Program-made: the position numbers and the translations under genes
Source of the DNA: Tipula vernalis
Taxonomy: Eukaryota > Arthropoda > Insecta > Diptera > Tipulidae
Assembly (NCBI GenBank): GCA_958295665.1
Contig: OY282558.1
Coordinates: 357,750,010-357,814,009, forward strand
DNA: 64,000 bases
Reading direction: 5' to 3'
Notes under the pieces: model-generated
Databases searched by the model: none
What the model saw: the letters and a program-made list of their open reading frames with translations, nothing else
What the model was told of the DNA's origin: nothing
Shown: positions 57,674-64,000 of the stretch, piece by piece
Layout of the letters: each line of letters begins with the position of its first letter
How positions within the stretch are numbered: the stretch's first letter is position 1

Positions 57674-59395
57674 CCCATTTGGTCCCACTGTACCTACACA
57701 GGTACAAAAAAATCCCTATATTTTCGACACCACTGCCTCTTTCGACGAAGACGATTTAGCATCAGCAATTATCCTAAAGATGTGCCTGGTTCTATTGAAA
57801 TACACGTTTCCGATGTAGACAGTGAAGAGGACGAAATCCAGGAGACAAACAACAAGAGGCCTAGAATGATGAATAATAAGATGCCCAACTGGACCTCAGA
57901 TATAATAGATATACAAAAACTTAAAGATGAGTTGTTCGGGATGAATGAAATTCAAATATTTGAAAAGATTTTTAATTTTGAAGTTTTCAACCACATTGTG
58001 GATCATACAAATTTATATGCAAGGCAACAAAATAATCATTCGTTTTCGGTTTCAACCAGTGGCATACAAATATTTATTGCCGTCCAGCTATTTTCCGGAT
58101 TCCATTCACTTGCGCGAAAAAGGTTATTCTGGTGTCTTGTTGCAGATGTCCCAAAATAGATTTCAGGAAAAAAAAAATATTTGCATTTGGCTGATACTCG
58201 TAATTCGAAAATTGATAAAAAAGACAAAATTTTCAAAGTGAGAAGTCTATCAAACCTACTAAATAAAAAGTTTCATCAATGGGGGGTTTTCCATCAAAAT
58301 CTATCGATCGACGAATCAATAGTAAAATATTTTGGTCATCACCCATCAAAGCAACTCATTCGGGGTAAACCGGTTTGATTCGGATACAAAAATTGGCTAA
58401 TGTGTAGTGCTGATGGATTTTGTTACAATTTTGATATCTATTGTGGGGCAAAGACTTTTGAAAAAACCAATGCTACACTTACACAAGGCTCAAAGGTTGT
58501 ACCCGACCTTTTAAAACTCGTTGAGGTTCCATCAGAAAAGACATTTTAAAAATCGTTGAAGTTCTATCAAATTTCAGAGCTATTGGGACCGTTAAACCGC
58601 TAGTAAAATGCTGAAGAAAAAGAAACGCGGATATTATGAACTTCAAACTGATAAAAACAATAAAATTTCATTCGTTCGATGGAAGGACAACAGCGTTGTT
58701 ACCATCGCCACGAATTACGGCAGTGTCGTCGCAGTCGGAGCAGTAAAAAGATGGTCATCTATCAAAAAACAAAAGGTCGATGTACCACAACTAGCTCCAT
58801 TTTCACACTACAACAGTGGAATGGGTGGCGTAGATTCTCACGACCAATTCACAAATAACTACCGAATAGCGATTAGAGGAAAGAAATAGTGGTGGGTGTT
58901 ATTTACCAAATGGTAAACATGTCTGTGGCAAACGCCTGGAAACTCCATAATCTAGTCGAGGAAGATAATATGGGCTTGCTAAGCTTTCAACGAACATTAC
59001 CGCGGCACTACATGAGATGTAACGAGAAGTCTGTATCCAAAAAAAGTAATCCAAAGCCAATGGTTCCTAAAAGTATTGTACAGCATGACGGCGGGCATTT
59101 TCCCCAAAGGATTACAAATCCTCTTCGATGTCGCCAACGTCATCAGCGAATACGGTGGATATGCGAAAAATGCAATGTTGCATTATGTGTCGAGCGTTGT
59201 TGTTTCAAAACATTTCACACACAAAGTACCTCTTGAGAACCCGATATACTCGCACAGGTACAACGTTAAACTTCAATAAATAACAGTTTTTTTTTGTTTT
59301 TTTACAAGTTACGACAATTTTATAAATTACAAATAATAAAGTATTTGAATTATACCAATTTTGCACGATTTTTTAGTGGCGTGGGACCAAATGGG
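57674..59395 (+). mobile_element. piggyBac-type transposon (PGBD2/3-like) with TTAA/TTAT target site
   Basis: Terminal inverted repeats are CCCATTTGGTCCCAC at 57674 and its complement ending at 59395. The left flank is TTAA (57670-57673) and the right is TTAT (59396-59399), a one-base change of the canonical TTAA. A second inverted pair, TACCTACACAGGTA, lies near the left end. It is 1722 bp long with a broken transposase gene. Confidence 0.88.
57720..59240 (+). pseudogene. piggyBac transposase (PGBD3-like), disrupted
   Basis: The N-terminal frame (from about 57745) gives an acidic stretch and then FEVFNHIVDHTNLYA (usually ..IV..TNlYA) and SGIQIFIAVQLFSGFH. After a frame break near 58150 the reading continues LNKKFHQWGVFHQNLSIDES then IVKYFGHHPSKQLIRGKP (first Asp in LSIDES) and LMCSADGFCYNFDIYCG. 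The region of the second catalytic Asp (usually DNFFTS, expected near 58520-58560) is lost. SGMGGVDSHDQFTNNYRIAI (58818-58877) keeps the third Asp. A stop at 58887 and a shift precede NMSVANAWKLH. A C-terminal Cys cluster (CEKCNVALCVERC) ends near 59236. The element is dead. Confidence 0.85.
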
Positions 59396-59539
59396 TTATT
59401 TGATAGAAAAGAAAACCTTAGCACTATCTCACCAGGCATTAAAATTACTTTTTGCGAATGTCAAAATTATTGAAATTTGGAATCTCATTTAGACAAAAAA
59501 TTTAGAATTCAACTAAATTATTATCATAAATAAATTGTC

Positions 59540-59824
59540 GACACGACCGTGCAACAGAAAACTAAAACAACCAAGTGGTACCCGTGTTCAATCAACAACA
59601 AAGCGGAAGTAGTCGGGCAGATCAAAAAGTTCTCAATGATGGCATTATAAGTCCTTTAGAAAACATTTTAAATTCGCCAATTTCCGTTGTATAAAAAAAA
59701 GGATGCATGCGCCAGGCGAAATACGGATGGTGATTGATTTTACAAGATTGACTTCAGTAAAAATATCGGGCACCAATCCAATACTGGGTATTTTATACAC
59801 AATAGCAAGTTTTAGAAATTCATA
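59540..59824 (+). pseudogene. Gypsy RT start fragment, 5' of the copy B insertion
   Basis: NKEVVGQIKKVLNDGIISPL near 59594-59655 (frames mixed) then ILNSPISVV near 59667-59694 matches the RT start of Ty3/gypsy pol (e-v--qi--lL-dGII-pS-SPynSPi-VV). Next come APGEIRMVIDFTRLTSVKI near 59708-59765 (usually RMViDFRkLN..Ti) and TNPILGILYTIASF near 59773. The match is broken by copy B at 59825 and resumes at about 61981. Confidence 0.7.
59803..59824. repeat. Target duplication, left, of copy B
   Basis: TAGCAAGTTTTAGAAATTCA then TA, 22 bases identical to 61981-62002. Three preceding bases (CAA) also match. Confidence 0.92.
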
Positions 59825-61980
59825 GGAGGTGGGCGAGAGTTCGTCGAAGACGATAGACGTGTTTTTTCTATCCTCTTCAAAAATTTAATTTAATTTCATT
59901 TAATTTTTTTTATTGTTTGTTTCTTATGTAGTGATATGTATATACTTTATATACATATGTATATACATTTAAATTTTAAATTTTAAATTTAATTCTAATT
60001 AAATTCAAGTTTAGTGTAATAATAATCAAAGTGTAGTGAAAATAATTAAAGTGAAATTTTCGAAAATGCAATCCACCGGGATGCATTAGTCAGGCAATGT
60101 TTTTAGTTTTGTAGATAGAAAAATTAAAAGTGCATGATTTGATATTTTGTGGATTGTACAAGACATAAAATCAAAGTTCAATTTTTAATTACTAAAGTCT
60201 AATAGTTAGATAGTTTTGAAATAAATTTTAACTTATTTAAAATAAGTTGCAGTAAATGTAATATTAGATTTTATTTTTACGTACACTTATTTGGATTCTT
60301 ATGTTTGATTTTGTGTACATACAATCGACACTAATACATACTTATGATTTGGTATATAAAAGGGCCAACCCAACAATACGTTTGTGTAGTTGTCTCGTTT
60401 GCTCTTTGCACGGTTTCTGTAAAGGAAGTGTGCGAGGTTTTGTTGTTTTTTGTATTATAATGTACAAATAACAACAAAAAGAGAATTTTTTTGTTTTTCG
60501 TTGGTGTTTGTTCAGCCGTCGCAAATATTTTACTGTATTATCTTTATACATAGTTTAGGTATGTTTATATATACTATAAGGACTACTGCTACGCACATAA
60601 AAGATGGTAGAAAATATTTACAGTTAATGTGTGTTGGTGGTTGTAGTATATAAGATTTTGTTACTTGTATGCTGTTACTGTTAATCTCTTTGTGTTTCTG
60701 TGTATTCACGAAACAAATAAGACATTATTGAAATCATGCATTATGTGAACACAATGAGATTTGTATATTCGACTCAAATAGGATTTTTATACTTTGTATA
60801 ATCGAATTGGTTAGAGTCGAATTGGAATTGGGAGCTGTCTTATGCATTTCATTGAGAATGGTTTTTTTAGTAGGATTAATAATTGTTTACAGGATATTAC
60901 ATACTGAATCAAATTGTTTTCTAATTAATGTAATTAATATTATAAATTATAAATTGACTAAATAAATAAATTAATTGAAATTAAGAAATGGTGGTTTAAG
61001 TTAAGTTAAGATTTGATTTTTAACACAAAATGATGAGTTCATTTATGTCAAAAAAGTGGAATTATGTTAAAACACTTTGGAAGGCTAAATGTTTTTGAGT
61101 TTAATGGTTAAATGGGTTTATTGAAATTTACTTGGTGGGATGCACACACAATCGTCATAATTACGTTTATGACACATCGATAATTTTTAAGAAACGAAGG
61201 TTTCATTTTCATTGCATTTATTTATTGTTTTATTTACTTTGCATGCTTGATTTGGCAGGGAATGAGGTCCGTGAACTGAGTTAAAATTTTGGATATATTT
61301 ATATTTATTTATTAATTAGGAGATCAAATTTCTGAATTATTGATTAGGTGCAGGATTTTGGTGGCGGAGATCTCTTCAATAGGGGAATGATGCTAAATGG
61401 ATTTTTATTTAGGTAGTCTAATATTTTATAGGGAGAGAAGGAAATTTATGATTAGTTTTAAGTAAAATTTTATGTTTAAAATGGTTTTTAACGTTTATTT
61501 TAATTCTTCTTACAGCAAGTAATAATTAATTAATTATATATAGAAGGGCCATGAAAATCGAAATAAGCGCTGTTTTTATAATCTTAGCTTAGTAATTTTA
61601 AATTTTTCTTAAATATTTTATCAGGTAAATTAATGAAAGGCGGGCAGGGGGAAATTACAACATTAATAATTTTTAAGTCCTGATTTAGATTTAGGGAGAC
61701 CTGAGTAGCCGGACCTGGATTCCAGAGAAATGATCATCTAATAATGTAGTTAGATTGTGCTGTCTTGTGCTAACCTATTTATTATATATTGTACTAATAA
61801 TTTGCTAACTATTGATCGCTCTGGTGTCAGTAACCGGGTCGAGTCTGTCCTTACTAATAATCCTATCCAATCCTTCGGTTTTGTTATTTGTGAAAGGGTG
61901 TACGGTATGTGCCCGGGAGTCCGGGAGTCTTGATATATTGCTTGGCCGTACATTCTTAGTCAATCAAATCAATCAATCAA
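59825..61980 (+). mobile_element. Long non-coding element, copy B, with 22-bp target duplication
   Basis: It opens GGAGGTGGGCGAGAGTTCGT and ends in a (TCAA)n tail (about 61960-61980). It shares its first 500 and last 540 bases with copy A. The middle (60350-61430) is unique: a strong TATA box GGTATATAAAAGGGCC at about 60350-60365 is followed by promoter-like sequence with no long frame. The 22-bp target duplication and simple-repeat tail point to retrotransposition (TPRT). No protein was recognised, so a non-autonomous LINE derivative or giant SINE-like element is the likeliest reading. Inserted in a gypsy fossil. Confidence 0.78.
60350..60365 (+). promoter_or_regulatory. TATA-box-like promoter element in copy B
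   Basis: GGTATATAAAAGGGCC is a near-consensus TATA box with its GC-flanked edge. About 30 bases downstream (near 60385-60395) the sequence GTGTAGTTGTCTCG could hold an initiator. No frame follows, so use is unproven. Confidence 0.4.
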
Positions 61981-62002
61981 TAGCAAGTTTTAGAAATTCA
62001 TA
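61981..62002. repeat. Target duplication, right, of copy B
   Basis: 22 bases identical to 59803-59824; see the copy B entry. Confidence 0.92.
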
Positions 62003-62480
62003 ATATTTTCAATTTATGATTTATTAAAGAGCACAGTCGTTAAAGCTGCGGCGGTTGGATCGGGAGGACAAAATGGATTTTTTATCATCTGATTAAGATT
62101 GGTGATAACGATGAACAAAACTATGTTCCCCTGTTGAGTTGAGTGTGCAGCATTTATGGGCCGACCCACCTTTCATGTCAGCACTATAGGCTGGCATGAA
62201 TCAATTCGATATGCAGGTGGTTTATGAAGAGATCAGAACTACAACTGAGGGATTAAATAATCAAGATCTACACTATTTTAGTAATGAGTAATAATACCAG
62301 TGTTCCATCAGTCCCATTATGTGAAAACACTCGGAGGATTCAAATTTATCTTAAACCATTTCGTATCCACTATCAAAATTTAATATACAGGTATAAGGTA
62401 AATGAAGATTTAATAGAGGATTTAAAACTACCCAGAAAACAAGTTGCAAAGGAAAAATTTGAAGAAAAATGAACCTGAAA
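61981..62480 (+). pseudogene. Gypsy fossil continuing after copy B (weak)
   Basis: After the target duplication, the sequence RAQSLKLRRLDREDKMDF near 62030-62075 could be the decayed L-sGyhQi---e-dr-KTAF RT block. A 62-residue frame at 62284-62472 (SVPLCENTRRIQIYLKPF and on) is unassigned but may belong to a gypsy-type polyprotein. The join with 59824 is supported by the target duplication, while its coding identity is weak. Confidence 0.45.
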
Positions 62481-62919
62481 CGATTGAATTTAGGGATATA
62501 ATATACGACGCACGATTCCAAAAAAGCTAGGCAAAAGTCAAAAACTCAAAGTAAATTATTCAAAATCTGCACACAGGAGTTTTTTGAGTTGCTGATTATG
62601 AATCTGTAGTACGAGTTGCAAAATTAAATCCCCTATAGACAATACCGAGAGTTGCTAAATTTAGCTTCCTTCATCCCCTATTGACAAACCCTATTCATGA
62701 AACCGCCTGTATATCGTGTTACAATCAAGATGCATCTCATTTCCATAGTTGGTAGGGTTGCAAAATTAAATAATAAAATCGAACTATGCACAAAGCGCAA
62801 CAATAACCGTACTTCCTGTACAAAGTTATGATCATAGTAGTAGATATCAAGAAAAGAGCAAAAAATAAGTCAAAACTAAATTTATTTACATTTTACTCTA
62901 TAAAACACCACTAATGAAA
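62481..62919. other. Non-coding stretch left of the mariner remnant
   Basis: GAGTTGCAAAATTAAAT-type motifs repeat near 62610, 62650 and 62756. The last could be the left inverted end of the mariner (compare TTTCCCAACCTAG near 63519), but the match is poor. Confidence 0.4.
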
Positions 62920-63480
62920 GGTGACGTGCGTTTGAAATTGATAAAACTCCGGCAATTGTGATGTCAAAGATGTCACTCAATCGCTGAAAAAGTCGATGAA
63001 ATCTTACAAAAAATCGGAGATGTTTGATACATAATTAGCCATAACATTGCTAAGGTCATAAAATAATTTTAAACCATTTGCGTAAGGCTCGATATTTGGG
63101 TGCCGCAGGAATTGTTGATGAAAAATTTGATTGACTGAATATCCATTAGCGAATTGCTACGGAAACGCAACGAAATCGACCTATTTTTGAAGCAAATAGT
63201 TACTGGCGATGAAAAATGGGTAAAATACGAGAATGGCCCAGCATAGCTCAGACTTTGCATCTTCTGACTACCATTTGTTTCGATCTCTGCAAAACCTCCT
63301 TGATGGTCTTAAGTTGACTTGAATAAAGGACTGTGAAAATTATTTGGCCCATTTGTTCGCCGATAAACCCCAAAAGTTCAACACCGATGGAAATATGAAA
63401 CTCCGCGAAAAATGGCAAAAGGACATAGCTAATGATGGCCAATATGTTCTTAAATTTAACTTATTTAGAATAAAAGAAAA
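62920..63480 (+). pseudogene. Mariner transposase remnant with internal deletion
   Basis: N-terminal/linker islands: HLRKLDIWVPQELLMKNLID (frames mixed, near 63075-63135), ISISELLRKRNEIDLFLKQI then VTGDEKWVKYENGPA (63140-63245), with the first catalytic Asp in GDEKW. Then, without the middle third (second Asp, HDNARPH-like), SDFASSDYHLFRSLQNLLDG (63246-63306) with the third Asp of the D34D triad, FADKPQKFNTDGNMKL (63355-63405) and WQKDIANDGQYV. This is the mauritiana-type arrangement. The deletion and stops make it inactive. Confidence 0.82.
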
Positions 63481-64000
63481 ATTTAATCAAAAAAAGACAA
63501 AAAATCTCTCAATACTATTTCCCAACCTAGTTTTCAAAAGCTTCATTAAAATCTAAAGAAGCGGCTAAAAGCAGCCAATTTTTTTTATTTGAAACATAAT
63601 ATGTTCACCTACAACCTCTGATAAGTTTTACAATCGAACACGACCTTTTTGATAATCACATATCGTATCTTAAAAATTAACATTGATAAAGTTGATACTT
63701 TCAAAATTAATACATTACAATCTATTTTAATGATTTACTTATTTTCAGACGTCGATTCCATTTTGTACAATAAAAATAAGTTGTGCTTTCGGTTTTCTGT
63801 ATTACTTTTAACAAGCGCGTTGTTCATCAATTCTCTATAACAATGTTGATACTACTTGAACAAAGGTAGCATTGTTACTAATATTCTAGAGCACGCAGAA
63901 GGAAATCTAATCTTCTAAGAGTTATTCCTGTACGTTAGAATGTACTTTAGGCAACCCAATGGAAAACAAAACCAATCTACAAACTTTTTTTTTGGACTTT
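63481..64000. other. Non-coding stretch to the window edge
   Basis: AT-rich, with no coding island recognised. The 63-residue frame at 63649-63840 has no motif. Confidence 0.4.

Noticed and set aside
1..64000. tRNA, rRNA or CRISPR arrays
   Set aside because: No cloverleaf, rRNA-like block or regularly spaced identical repeats were noticed on either strand; the tandem arrays are degenerate satellites without spacers.

Overview
This is a piece of an AT-rich animal nuclear genome, almost certainly a fly (Diptera, probably Brachycera). The evidence is one exon of a conserved insect neurotransmitter receptor, flanked by GT/AG splice sites and very close to Drosophila Oamb as I recall it, set in long stretches of AT-rich non-coding DNA packed with insect-type transposable elements. 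No bacterial operons, tRNA, rRNA or CRISPR arrays were recognised. Most apparent open reading frames are pieces of transposons in various states of decay.

Layout. 1-3985: 5' part of a Jockey-type LINE on the minus strand (gag-like ORF1 open, ORF2 broken, 3' end outside the window). 4925-6245: hAT transposase fossil. 8000-8236 (-): the only recognisable host coding sequence, an Oamb-like octopamine receptor exon (TM3 to the end of TM4). 9220-9882: MITE candidate. 10740-18477: CR1-like LINE split by a nested cluster: a solo gypsy-type LTR, a fold-back element, and copy A of a long non-coding element that itself holds a Tc1 fossil. 19585-21450 (-): BEL/Pao fossil. 21770-22560: R1/LOA-like LINE tail. 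26280-26790: tandem array. 27390-29470: gypsy-type fossil. 29612-30375: fold-back element. 30405-31401: Tc1 element with both inverted ends. 32100-36080 (-): a second Jockey/CR1-like LINE split by a piggyBac element (32824-35319). 36083-36487 and 38177-38894: two members of another fold-back family.

40662-44602 is the standout: a 3.94 kb DNA transposon with 26-bp perfect inverted ends and a three-exon gene whose reading frame appears fully intact (about 698 aa). The family is widespread in insects but poorly characterised. After it come degenerate satellite-like arrays (46585-46985, 47640-48440, 55440-56810), a second BEL/Pao fossil (48940-50930, -), a second piggyBac with a TTAA/TTAT target site (57674-59395), a gypsy fossil split by copy B of the long non-coding element (59825-61980, with a 22-bp target duplication), and a mariner with an internal deletion (62920-63480).

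The host genes do not form a pathway here. The receptor exon suggests that at least part of the window is intron of one large neural gene, into which transposons have inserted repeatedly and nested. The insertion order can be read in three places: the CR1-like LINE, the minus-strand LINE split by piggyBac, and the gypsy fossil split by copy B.
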